Origin: Falcatimonas sp. MSJ-15
Lineage (GTDB): Bacteria; Bacillota; Clostridia; Lachnospirales; Lachnospiraceae
Direction: 5' to 3'
Assembly: GCF_018918265.1 (NCBI RefSeq)
Contig: NZ_JAHLQC010000001.1
Span: 62,001 to 126,000 of the forward strand
DNA: 64,000 nucleotides
The notes beneath the pieces are model-generated. The model worked only from the letters and a program-made list of their open reading frames with translations, made no database searches and had not been told where the DNA came from. This document shows, piece by piece, positions 43,384 through 52,603 of the stretch (positions are counted from its first letter, which is position 1; every line of letters begins with the position of its first letter). Position numbers and translations under genes: made by a program.

Positions 43384-44823
43384 ATGCGAAAAGCGGGAAT
43401 GCTGATGCCTGTTGGCTCACTTCCTTCAAAGTATGGAGTAGGCGATTTTGGCAGTAATGCGTATGAATTTATAGACTTATTAGAGCAGGCACATTTTACT
43501 ATATGGCAGATATTACCACTTAATCCGTTAGGATATGGTAATTCACCATATCAACCTTACTCATCTTATGCAGGTGATGAGATATATATAAGTCTTGATG
43601 AACTTAAGAAAGAGGGACTCTTAAAGAAAACAGAGTCCTTCAATCCAAAGGCAAAGACAATAGATTATGAAGGTGTAAGAAAATTCAAAGAAAAATATCT
43701 TCATGAAGCTTTTAATAATTTCAAAAAAGACAGCGATTATGAGAAGTTTATAAAAGAAAATGAATGGGTATATAAATACGCAGTATTTCTTACACTTAAG
43801 AAGAAAAACGATCTCATATGTTGGAATGAATGGCCAAAAGAACAAAGAGAATGGATAAAAGATCAAAAGTTTGATATATCAGCTTATGAAGAAGATATAG
43901 AATATGAGATGTTTGTTCAATATAAGTTCTACAGCCAGTGGATGAGCTTAAAAGAATATGCTAATGCTAAGAACATAAAGATAATGGGTGATATACCATT
44001 CTATGTTGGAATTGACTCATTAGATGTATGGGATAATCAGGAATGTTTCCTTCTTGGAGCAGATTCAAAACCTACTTTTATAGCAGGTGTACCACCTGAT
44101 TACTTTAGTGCGACAGGACAAAGATGGGGTAATCCTATATATGATTGGGACTATCTTAAAAAGACAAAATATGACTTTTGGGTAAAAAGACTTTCATATT
44201 GTGCAAAGATGTTTGATATAATAAGAATTGATCACTTCAGAGCTTTTGATACATATTGGAAGATTCCATCAACTTGTCCTACAGCAGTAGATGGTGAATG
44301 GATAGAAGCACCTGGATATGATCTGTTTGATACTGTATTACCAAAACTTAAAGGAACTGAGATTGTTGTAGAAGATCTTGGTGATCTAAGACCTGAAGTT
44401 CTTGAACTTAGAGATCATTATGAGTTCAAAGGAATGAAAGTAGTTCAGTTTACATTCGATCCAAAAGAAAACAACAATAATTTTGATGATCGTGAGAATA
44501 TGGTAATCTATACAGGAACTCATGATAATGATACAATTAGAGGTTGGTATGCAAGTCAGAAAGAAAGTGTAAGAAAGAATACAAGAAAAACACTTGCAAA
44601 ACTTGGATATGAAGATAAGGATATATCTTGGAGATTTATAAGATATACTCTTGACAGCATTGCAAATCTTGCAGTAATACCAATGCAGGATATACTTAAT
44701 CTCTCTACAGTAGGAAGAATTAATGTTCCTGGAACACTTGGTTCACCTAACTGGGAATGGAAACTTGACAGCTTTAAAAAATTCAAAGAGAAAGTTCCTG
44801 CTTTAGCAGAATTAATTAAATAG
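43384..44823 (+). CDS. malQ: 4-alpha-glucanotransferase (GH77)
   Basis: Amylomaltase: transfers glucan segments between maltodextrins so that the phosphorylase always has long enough chains. 479 residues, short bacterial type. Motifs: KYGVGDFGSNAYEFIDLL, LPLNPLGYGNSPYQPYSSYA, the nucleophile Asp in IIRIDHFRAFD, the acid Glu in IVVEDLG, and YTGTHDNDTIRGW. AGGAGG before the ATG. Last gene of the maltodextrin run; the 228 bases after it hold no clear terminator. Confidence 0.96.
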   Translation: MRKAGMLMPVGSLPSKYGVGDFGSNAYEFIDLLEQAHFTIWQILPLNPLGYGNSPYQPYSSYAGDEIYISLDELKKEGLLKKTESFNPKAKTIDYEGVRKFKEKYLHEAFNNFKKDSDYEKFIKENEWVYKYAVFLTLKKKNDLICWNEWPKEQREWIKDQKFDISAYEEDIEYEMFVQYKFYSQWMSLKEYANAKNIKIMGDIPFYVGIDSLDVWDNQECFLLGADSKPTFIAGVPPDYFSATGQRWGNPIYDWDYLKKTKYDFWVKRLSYCAKMFDIIRIDHFRAFDTYWKIPSTCPTAVDGEWIEAPGYDLFDTVLPKLKGTEIVVEDLGDLRPEVLELRDHYEFKGMKVVQFTFDPKENNNNFDDRENMVIYTGTHDNDTIRGWYASQKESVRKNTRKTLAKLGYEDKDISWRFIRYTLDSIANLAVIPMQDILNLSTVGRINVPGTLGSPNWEWKLDSFKKFKEKVPALAELIK

Positions 44824-45051
44824 CAAAAACCTACCTTGTAATAAAAGATACATTAATATAGAAGATGGTATATATAGGTATATGATTTAAGAATATTTAG
44901 ATCAGAACCTGTATATGCCATTTTTTTATTAAAAAAATATATACAACTAATAAATATAGCTTATTACTCCGATTTATCAATATAGAGTATTGTGTTTACG
45001 AAAAAAAGTAAAAGGTATTTCATATTATATATCTGGAAGCGGGGTAAAATA

Positions 45052-48000
45052 ATGAGTATTGAAAATGGTGAAAATAAAGCACAAGTTAATAACTGGGAAA
45101 GAATATTATCCATTTTTGAAAATATAGGTTATAGTGCGATATATGCAGATACAGAGCTGAATATATTGAAGATTACACATAATGCTAATAGTGATGCAGA
45201 TGTAGTATTTGATGAAGTATATATAGGTAAAAAAGTCTATGATATACCAGGATTTGAAATGTTTGGCAAATATGTGTCGGCGCTTGGTATACATGGTAAC
45301 AGTGATATGATTGTAGATAAGAAGATATCATTGAAAGATAAAATATATGATGTAAAGATTGTTCAGAACATTATAGACGGCATTGTTAATGGTGTCTTTG
45401 TATTCTGTATAGATATAACTAAATATGAAAGTGCATTGAAACAGATTGAGCAGGATAAGCAGAGTCTTGGTATGCTGGCTGAATTTACTAATAGTATTGT
45501 ATGGGAGATAAATAATGGCAGTGAAGATGTTACTATAATAAAGGGAATGGGGATATTCCCGGATGGATATGTAATTAAACACTATTATGAGGCAATGACT
45601 GAGAGAAAGATTGTATTTGATGAGGATCTTTTTATGTTCGAGAACTTATATCAGTGTATACAAAATGCTGAAAAAAAGTTTTTATATGAGATGCGTATGA
45701 TACTATACAGTAATGATTATCAGTGGGTAAGAGTTGAGGCTAAGTCAATATTTGCCGAAGATGGGAAACCTCTTAAGATAATAGGTAAACTTGATGATAT
45801 TAATGACGAAAAGAGAAACTCATTAAAGCTTCTTGAAAAATCACAAAAAGATCCATTAACAGCTTTGTATAACAAAGAAGTAACAGGAAATCTTATAACA
45901 TACAATATAATAACTCATAGTGGAGTCGGAACACTTTATGTAATTGATATAGATAAATTTAAAAATATTAATGATAAACTAGGGCATCTGTTTGGAGATT
46001 CTGTAATAAGAGAAGTATCAGGAAGAATACGAAAAGTATTTAATGAAAATGATATAGTTGGACGTATCGGCGGAGATGAATTTGTTGTATTTACACCAGG
46101 TATTAATGATACAAGCGAAGTGAAGCAAAAAGCAGAGATGCTTAATGAATATATGCGAAAAAGCTATGAAGGAAATAGTGGTATATATAGTATATCCGGA
46201 AGTATAGGGATTGCTATTGCACCAAGAGACGGCGAAAGCTATGAAGACCTATTCTTAAGAGCTGATGCAGCATTGTATAATACTAAGAATAATGGACGTG
46301 ATGGATATACAATATTTGATGATACGATTGAGATTATATCATCAGATAAAGCAGGCCGAGAGACAAAAGAGATATTAGAGACATCATTAAAAGATAATAT
46401 AGAACCGGTAATTGGCGAGATTGTAGATGTATTTACGAATACTCCTGACGTAGAAGCATCAATGAAACATGTGTTATATCTCATAGGAGAATATTATAAC
46501 CTGTCAAGAATATATGTATATATATATGAGAAAGATACATACAGAAGAGCCTATGAATGGTTAGCCGGAGATAACTTTAGTGATAATGGAGCTATGCAAA
46601 GCTATAGATATAAGAATAACGATGAGTATAAAGAACGATTCAATGCACAGGGGCAGTTTTATAATAAGGCAGATGAAGAACGAAGATATGAAACATTCAT
46701 AAATGGTGCAAAATCATATTTTCAGCATGCAATGATAATAGAAGGCAAATACATAGGATATATAGCTTTCGATGATATGTTAAAAGAACGTGAGTGGAGT
46801 GTACTTGAGAGAGATACATTAAGCGTTGCAAGTAACCTTATAGCAATGATAATTAATAATATGAAGAGTAAACTTATGATAGAGAAGGAGACTCTTACAT
46901 TAAAAGCAATCTCAGGTAATCAGAATCTGTATGCATATATGTTAAAACCGGGAACATACGAACTTGTATATCTATCAGAAAGACTATATTCACTTATCGG
47001 TGAAGAAGCAAGGGATAAGACTATCTGTTATGAAAAATTCAAGAACAGAAAAGAGCCTTGTGAGTATTGTCCACTTAATACAGATAACTTTGTAGGAGAT
47101 AAAAAGACGATAGAGTATTACAATGAGAAGACTAAGACATGGTTTCGTGCAACAAGCAATAATACCAAAATAGCTTCAACAGATGTAAGCCTTGTATGCT
47201 TTACAGATGTAACAGAATTCGTTGACATTGTAATGCAGACAGATAAACTTACCGGCTTATTAAGTTTTCATGGATTTAAATCACTTATTGCTCAGAGAAG
47301 AAAAGAGATTACTGGCAAATATATGCTATTGTATATTAACATAAGCAAATTTAAGAATATAAATAGTACATACGGCTATGAGTGTGGAGATATGATATTA
47401 AAAGTAATGTCAGGCTGTGTAACAGAATTGCTAAAAGAAGGTGAGAGTATATGCAGAGTGGCAGAAGATAAGTTTGTTGTACTTATTAATAAAGCGGAAG
47501 AAACTGTAATAAATGATAGACTAGGACGTATGGAAGATTTTATTAATATGAGAATTCAACAGCGTATAGGTAAGATGTCAGTAAAACTGTTATATGGAGT
47601 ATATGAGATAGTTGATGATACTACAGAGATATCTGCGATGGTTGACTATGCTAATATGGCATTGAAGACCATAAAAAGTGATGCGATAAAGAGAATTGTA
47701 TGGTATGACAAAGAGATGCAGGAAGAGAATTATAGAATCAAGAAGATAGAAGATATAATGGATCAGGCATTAGAAGATAAAGAGTTTGTCGTATATTACC
47801 AAGGCAAGGTATCACTTGATAATGAGAAGATATCAGGAGCAGAAGCACTTATAAGGTGGAAAGGTAAGGATGGAAAACTGATACCACCTAATAGTTTTAT
47901 TCCATTATTCGAAAAGAATGGTTTTATAATAAAGCTGGATTTCTATGTATATGAGACAGTAATAAGACAGATTAGAGAATGGATGGATCGTGGAATCGAT

Positions 48001-48495
48001 GTGAAACCTGTTAGTGTCAATGTATCAAGAGTGCATATAAAAGATGATAAATTCGTAACTAAACTTATGGAGATTATAGACAGATATAATGTTCCAACTA
48101 AACTTATAGAACTTGAACTTACAGAGAATATATTTATGGAAGATTTTGATGAGATACTTGAGATGATAAAAGTGATAAAACAAAAAGGATTTATCTTTTC
48201 AATAGACGATTTTGGAGCAGGATTTTCTTCACTTAATCTTATTAAGAATCTGCCAGTAGATGTTATTAAAATTGATAAGAATTTCTTTGAAGACGGAGAA
48301 AATGTTGAAAGAGAACGTGTAATTTTAAAACATATTATTGACATGGCAAAGGAACTTGGGGTAAAAATAATAGCAGAAGGAATTGAGACGTCAGAACAGG
48401 TTGAATTCTTAAGAAAGCAGGGATGTCAGATGGTACAGGGATATTACTATTTCAAACCATTGCCGGTTGAAGAATTCGAAAAATACTTAGTATAG
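45052..48495 (+). CDS. Cyclic-di-GMP signalling protein: GGDEF, GAF, PAS, degenerate GGDEF, EAL
   Basis: 1147 residues, no signal peptide. In order: N-terminal PAS-like regions (1-260); GGDEF-1 (about 265-425) with an intact GRIGGDEFVVF at 336-344 but no RxxD inhibitory site before it; a GAF-like domain (450-600); a PAS-like domain with CEYCPL (about 660-690); GGDEF-2 (about 720-870) whose signature is RVAEDKFVVLI, so inactive; and EAL (about 885-1147). The EAL has every catalytic motif: AEALIRW, VNVS, ELTEN, IDDFGAGFSS, KIDKNF and AEGIET. It can therefore be both synthase and phosphodiesterase, with the GAF/PAS parts deciding. I take ATG 45052; the frame is open from 44992. Confidence 0.9.
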   Translation: MSIENGENKAQVNNWERILSIFENIGYSAIYADTELNILKITHNANSDADVVFDEVYIGKKVYDIPGFEMFGKYVSALGIHGNSDMIVDKKISLKDKIYDVKIVQNIIDGIVNGVFVFCIDITKYESALKQIEQDKQSLGMLAEFTNSIVWEINNGSEDVTIIKGMGIFPDGYVIKHYYEAMTERKIVFDEDLFMFENLYQCIQNAEKKFLYEMRMILYSNDYQWVRVEAKSIFAEDGKPLKIIGKLDDINDEKRNSLKLLEKSQKDPLTALYNKEVTGNLITYNIITHSGVGTLYVIDIDKFKNINDKLGHLFGDSVIREVSGRIRKVFNENDIVGRIGGDEFVVFTPGINDTSEVKQKAEMLNEYMRKSYEGNSGIYSISGSIGIAIAPRDGESYEDLFLRADAALYNTKNNGRDGYTIFDDTIEIISSDKAGRETKEILETSLKDNIEPVIGEIVDVFTNTPDVEASMKHVLYLIGEYYNLSRIYVYIYEKDTYRRAYEWLAGDNFSDNGAMQSYRYKNNDEYKERFNAQGQFYNKADEERRYETFINGAKSYFQHAMIIEGKYIGYIAFDDMLKEREWSVLERDTLSVASNLIAMIINNMKSKLMIEKETLTLKAISGNQNLYAYMLKPGTYELVYLSERLYSLIGEEARDKTICYEKFKNRKEPCEYCPLNTDNFVGDKKTIEYYNEKTKTWFRATSNNTKIASTDVSLVCFTDVTEFVDIVMQTDKLTGLLSFHGFKSLIAQRRKEITGKYMLLYINISKFKNINSTYGYECGDMILKVMSGCVTELLKEGESICRVAEDKFVVLINKAEETVINDRLGRMEDFINMRIQQRIGKMSVKLLYGVYEIVDDTTEISAMVDYANMALKTIKSDAIKRIVWYDKEMQEENYRIKKIEDIMDQALEDKEFVVYYQGKVSLDNEKISGAEALIRWKGKDGKLIPPNSFIPLFEKNGFIIKLDFYVYETVIRQIREWMDRGIDVKPVSVNVSRVHIKDDKFVTKLMEIIDRYNVPTKLIELELTENIFMEDFDEILEMIKVIKQKGFIFSIDDFGAGFSSLNLIKNLPVDVIKIDKNFFEDGENVERERVILKHIIDMAKELGVKIIAEGIETSEQVEFLRKQGCQMVQGYYYFKPLPVEEFEKYLV

Positions 48496-48539
48496 TTTGC
48501 AATTTCTTAAGAGTGAATTATTGAAAGGAATCCTAACAT

Positions 48540-49307
48540 ATGATACGACTGATTGTAAGCGACATAGATAAGACATTGTTAAAAGATGGAGAGAAATCAT
48601 TAGAAAAACGTGTTATAGAATGTGTAAGACAATTATATGATAACAAAATCATATTTATGGTTGCAAGTGGCAGACCTTATACAGATATCTATACGATGTT
48701 TGAAGAAGTAACTGATAAGATGGTAATTGTAAGCTGCGATGGAGCAATGATGGCAGATGGTGATAAAATAATAGTTAATCCGATGAACCAGAGTAAAAGT
48801 CTTAGTATTATAAAGGCAGCGAATGAACTTGATATGCCAGTGTGTGTAACTTCGCAGACTACTACATACTTAAAAAGAGATAATCCGGAGTTTTATCACA
48901 TGATAGATAAAAACAGGAATGAAAAGATCACAGTTATCGATGATTTTTCTGATATAAGAGAAAAGTTCCTTAAGATAAATATATACAATGCAAAAAAGGA
49001 TATTAATAAGCAGAATAAAGTTGTAACGAGAGCAAAAGATGATTTTAATGTAGTATATAGATCAAATGAGTGGATAGAACTAGTAGCAAAAGGTATTGAT
49101 AAAGGATATGCATTAAGACAATATATGATGATGAATAATATAGATGCATCAGAGGTTATGGCATTTGGAGATAATTGTAATGACATATCAATGTTAAAAA
49201 TAGCAAAAGAATCCTATGGTGTTTTAAATGCTACAGAAGATGTAAAGAGCATAGTAAACTATCTTACGGATGATGTTATTGATACGATTAAAGCCAGAGT
49301 ATTATAA
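48540..49307 (+). CDS. Cof-type HAD sugar-phosphate phosphatase
   Basis: HAD-superfamily hydrolase, Cof subfamily, 255 residues. The nucleophile motif is VSDIDKTLLKDG; motif II SGRPYTDI; the lysine region KGIDKGYALRQY; motif IV FGDNCNDISML. Members dephosphorylate sugar phosphates or flavin precursors; the exact substrate cannot be told from sequence. GAAAGGA before the ATG. It lies 44 bases after the c-di-GMP protein, same strand. Confidence 0.9.
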   Translation: MIRLIVSDIDKTLLKDGEKSLEKRVIECVRQLYDNKIIFMVASGRPYTDIYTMFEEVTDKMVIVSCDGAMMADGDKIIVNPMNQSKSLSIIKAANELDMPVCVTSQTTTYLKRDNPEFYHMIDKNRNEKITVIDDFSDIREKFLKINIYNAKKDINKQNKVVTRAKDDFNVVYRSNEWIELVAKGIDKGYALRQYMMMNNIDASEVMAFGDNCNDISMLKIAKESYGVLNATEDVKSIVNYLTDDVIDTIKARVL

Positions 49308-49638
49308 CATATTATATATTACTATTATACACTGGCAAAATGACAAAGAATAAATACTCTGATATAGTAAATATTAACAAATAAAATGAAAAAGCAAGGA
49401 AAGATGGTCGAAATTGATAACTTTTTTTGCTTTTTTAAGTTGACAAAATGAAAGATTAGTGAATATGTAAAATATACATAAAACAACACAAAAACTAGCA
49501 AGAATTGTTGACTTTGCTAACATAAAGTGGTAAAATTCAAACATAAACAAATAAAACAAAAATAAAACAACAAGATTTATTCAAAATATTTTAACATTTT
49601 ATACAATTTTGTTGATGAAAAATAAGGGGTGTAGTAAT
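49308..49638. other. AT-rich intergenic region
   Basis: 331 bases, A-rich, with repeated AAACAAATAAAAC / AAATAAAAC-like runs (49540-49570) and no convincing gene or hairpin. It probably contains the promoter and operator of the DeoR-type gene. Confidence 0.4.
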
Positions 49639-50397
49639 ATGCTTGCAATAGAGAGAAGAAATGCGATATTAGCAAAGCTTCAGGATGAACGCAAAGTCGT
49701 GGTTAGTGAACTTGCAACTGTGTTCAATGTTACAGAAGAGACGATAAGGCGTGATCTTGATAAACTTGAAAAAGAAGGAATGGCTAAGAAGACATACGGT
49801 GGAGCTATACTGAATGAGAATCTTAATATAGATCTTCCATATACTGTAAGAAAAAAAGCTAATGTAGAAGGAAAGATGCATATAGCACAGGTTGTCAGTG
49901 AACTTGTTGAAGATGGAGCACATATAATACTGGATGCTAGTACAACTGCGCTTGCTGTTGCACAGAAGATAAAAGAAAAAAATGATATAACAGTAATAAC
50001 CAATTCTATAGAAATAATTCTTGAATTATCAGATAAGCCGGGCTTTAAAGTATTATCAACAGGTGGTATGTTAAAAGAAGGATCTTTGGCACTTGTAGGA
50101 TATCAGACAGAACGAATGATAGGGACATTTCATGTTGATGTGGCAATAGTATCATGTAAAGGCATAGATATAGAGCATGGGCTTACAGATTCCAATGAAG
50201 CAGATGCAGAAGTTAAAAAATCAATAATAAAATCATCAAACAGAACAATACTTGCTGTAGACAGTACGAAATTTGATAAAATATCATTTACAACAATATG
50301 TGATTTTGATGATATAGATATTATTGTTACAGAAAAGAAACCTGATGATCGTTGGATAAAATTCGCAGAACAAAAAAATATAGATATTATCTATTGA
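49639..50397 (+). CDS. DeoR/GlpR-family transcriptional regulator
   Basis: 252-residue repressor. The N-terminal winged helix (MLAIERRNAILAKLQDERKV, then VSELATVFNVTEETIRRDLDKLEKEG) and the YGGAIL linker are characteristic. The C-terminal sugar-phosphate-sensing domain has LDASTTALAVAQKI, ITNSIEI, STGGMLKEGSLALVG and AVDSTKFDK. AAGGGGTG supports ATG 49639 over 49609. It is convergent with the phosphofructokinase gene, suggesting a link to sugar-phosphate metabolism, but its target operon is not visible here. Confidence 0.9.
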   Translation: MLAIERRNAILAKLQDERKVVVSELATVFNVTEETIRRDLDKLEKEGMAKKTYGGAILNENLNIDLPYTVRKKANVEGKMHIAQVVSELVEDGAHIILDASTTALAVAQKIKEKNDITVITNSIEIILELSDKPGFKVLSTGGMLKEGSLALVGYQTERMIGTFHVDVAIVSCKGIDIEHGLTDSNEADAEVKKSIIKSSNRTILAVDSTKFDKISFTTICDFDDIDIIVTEKKPDDRWIKFAEQKNIDIIY

Positions 50398-50469
50398 TAG
50401 AAAAACTGCAGATTAATAATTAATGCTAGTGGTAATTAAAATAATTACCCTCACTCACCACAAAGAGCA

Positions 50470-50499
50470 AAAAACCTGATGCTTATGCACCAGGTTTTT
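50470..50499. terminator. Bidirectional terminator
   Basis: AAAAACCTG (50470-50478) pairs perfectly with CAGGTTTTT (50491-50499), with inner TGC/GCA pairing. It lies between two convergent genes and has an A-run and a T-run. Confidence 0.9.
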
Positions 50500-50548
50500 A
50501 AACTGCTAAATACTATTATTATATATTAAATAATAATAAAAACTAAGA

Positions 50549-51775
50549 TTATTTACGGTATGCATATACAGGAAGTCCATTTTTAACTGGTGGACGTAAC
50601 TCACCTTGTATAAGTGGTAATGCATAAGATATGAAGTTATCATTAACATCAGTACCATCGCTATTGATCCAGCCGTCAGGAACTTTCTGTTCAAAGTTAC
50701 ATACTTTGCTGCAATCAACAGTTATACAGTCAACAGAATAATCAGTTCCTTCATTACGTTTGAAAGCAATCATAACACCTGTGATACCTTTTAATGCACT
50801 TTGTACACCGAATTCACCGGCAGAGATAGCTTCAAGCACATCAGTTTCAGATATAAAAGAAGAAACACATCTTTGAGTAACATTAAGCTCAATAGAACGT
50901 ACTTTAATACCAAGTCTGTCTTTTACAAGACCTTCAAGGTATTTACCACAGCCTGTTAACATCTTATGTCCAAAGTTATCAGTTTTTACATTGGATTCAT
51001 ATTCACATATAAAACGACCTGAACTATCCTTGATGCCTTCAGATACACATATAACAACATTATTAGTATATGAAAGTGCATTCTTAATACTTTTAATGAA
51101 TTCTTCAACATCAAAAGCTCGTTCAGGAAGATATATAAGAATAGGATTATCGCCTTTAAATTTACGTGCAAGTGCAGATGCTGCAGTGAGCCATCCTGCA
51201 TGACGTCCCATAATCTCAATGATTGTAACGGAATCCTGCTTGTATACACCGGAATCAAGAGCGATATCTCTTACAACAGATGCTACGAATTTGGCAGCAC
51301 TTCCATATCCAGGTGAGTGATCTGTATGAACAAGATCATTATCAATAGTCTTTGGAACACCAATGATTCTTACCGGACTATTAATTTTGGCAGCATAAGC
51401 TGATAACTTAGCAACAGTATCCATAGAATCATTGCCACCGATATATAGAAAATACATAATATTATATTTCTCAAATAAAGAAAATATTGTATTATAAATA
51501 TTATTATTCAAATCAGCAGGGAGTTTAAATCTGCATGAGCCAAGATATGAAGCTGGTGTAGTCTTTAATAATTCAATATCTTCATCTGACATATCTTTTG
51601 ATATATTTAACATATCTTCATTGATAAAACCCTCAATTCCATTAATCATACCATAGATAGTGTCGATTAGATCAGTATGGTTAAGACTTTCCTTAATCAC
51701 GCCATAGAGACTTCCATTAATAACAGATGTAGGACCACCACTTTGACCTACAAGAACATTGTATTTTTTGTTCAT
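50549..51775 (-). CDS. pfkA: 6-phosphofructokinase, probably PPi-dependent
   Basis: Phosphorylates fructose-6-phosphate. The 408-residue protein begins VLVGQSGGPTSVINGSLYGV. The donor-site residues decide the type. The loop reads GGNDS (113-117), with Asp116 where ATP enzymes have Gly. The loop PKTIDNDL has Lys142 where ATP enzymes have Gly. Asp plus Lys is the PPi-dependent signature. The Asp that usually precedes (GGDxS) is Asn here. MGRHAGW is intact. AAGGAG fits ATG 51775 with 7-base spacing; TTG 51781 is too close. A 16-bp palindrome lies just upstream. Confidence 0.9.
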   Translation of the reverse strand: MNKKYNVLVGQSGGPTSVINGSLYGVIKESLNHTDLIDTIYGMINGIEGFINEDMLNISKDMSDEDIELLKTTPASYLGSCRFKLPADLNNNIYNTIFSLFEKYNIMYFLYIGGNDSMDTVAKLSAYAAKINSPVRIIGVPKTIDNDLVHTDHSPGYGSAAKFVASVVRDIALDSGVYKQDSVTIIEIMGRHAGWLTAASALARKFKGDNPILIYLPERAFDVEEFIKSIKNALSYTNNVVICVSEGIKDSSGRFICEYESNVKTDNFGHKMLTGCGKYLEGLVKDRLGIKVRSIELNVTQRCVSSFISETDVLEAISAGEFGVQSALKGITGVMIAFKRNEGTDYSVDCITVDCSKVCNFEQKVPDGWINSDGTDVNDNFISYALPLIQGELRPPVKNGLPVYAYRK

Positions 51776-51791
51776 TTTCAAACTCCTTCCG

Positions 51792-51807
51792 TTTGCATAT
51801 ATGCAAA
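51792..51807. promoter_or_regulatory. 16-bp perfect palindrome before pfkA
   Basis: TTTGCATATATGCAAA lies 16-32 bases upstream of the phosphofructokinase start. A likely operator for an unidentified regulator. Confidence 0.4.
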
Positions 51808-52017
51808 TAAGATATAACTAAAATTCAAGATAAATAATAACGTGCAAAATAGCTTTTTTCAAGGGGATAGCATTAATTTAGAACCTAAACAAATAAATAT
51901 TGTTAAATAGGTATAAAATGAAAAGGAGAATTATTCATTGCCTAAACTATAATTCAGTAGTAGAATAAAAGTGTTACTTAAATTAAGATGAGGAAAAAGG
52001 AGTATAGGAGTGAAAAA

Positions 52018-52572
52018 ATGAGTGATTTAATAGCTATGCAGTATCACGGACTTAGTATGGCACAGACAATTGTATGGTTTTTTATATATGCATTCATTGG
52101 CTGGGTAATGGAGTGCATTGTGATACGAAGGGAAAAAGGAATATGGGAGAATAGAGGATTTGCAAAACTTCCATTCTGTATTATCTATCCGTTTGGAGCA
52201 ATAGCAGTATATGAACTGCTTAGTCCTATTGCGGATAATATAGTTGCGTTGTATATATCAGGCGCAATTATAGCAACAACAATCGAATATATAACAGCAA
52301 AAGTAATGCTTATGCTGTTTGGTGAATTCTGGTGGGATTATAAGAATAAGTTTATGAATTATCAAGGAATAATATGCCTTGAGAGCACTGTAGGATGGGG
52401 ACTTTTGACAGTATTCTTTTTTAAATTCATGAACAGATATGTTACAATAGGTGTAAGCAGAATACCAGGGAGAATTGCGAATACAATAGCAATAACACTG
52501 CTTGTAGCATATATACTAGATTTTACAACACAGTTTTTACATTCGCTTTCAAAAGAAAAGGAGTGTAATTAA
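52018..52572 (+). CDS. Small membrane protein, 'putative ABC transporter permease' family (PF06541)
   Basis: 184-residue membrane protein with about five spans. FFIYAFIGWVMECIVIRREKG and NRGFAKLPFCIIYPFGAIAVYELLSP are the hallmark of PF06541 (formerly DUF1113). The database name 'ABC transporter permease' has little experimental support. AGGAG before ATG 52018 is preferred to the in-frame ATG 51988. It stands 31 bases before the glycerophosphodiesterase gene; both are membrane-associated and probably co-transcribed. Confidence 0.85.
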   Translation: MSDLIAMQYHGLSMAQTIVWFFIYAFIGWVMECIVIRREKGIWENRGFAKLPFCIIYPFGAIAVYELLSPIADNIVALYISGAIIATTIEYITAKVMLMLFGEFWWDYKNKFMNYQGIICLESTVGWGLLTVFFFKFMNRYVTIGVSRIPGRIANTIAITLLVAYILDFTTQFLHSLSKEKECN

Positions 52573-52603
52573 TATTAAAAAATAAAAGAACAGAGGCATG
52601 TAG

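Noticed and set aside
44824..45051. c-di-GMP riboswitch before the GGDEF-EAL gene
   Set aside because: The GC-rich conserved core of the GEMM motif is absent; only AT-rich sequence and weak repeats are present.
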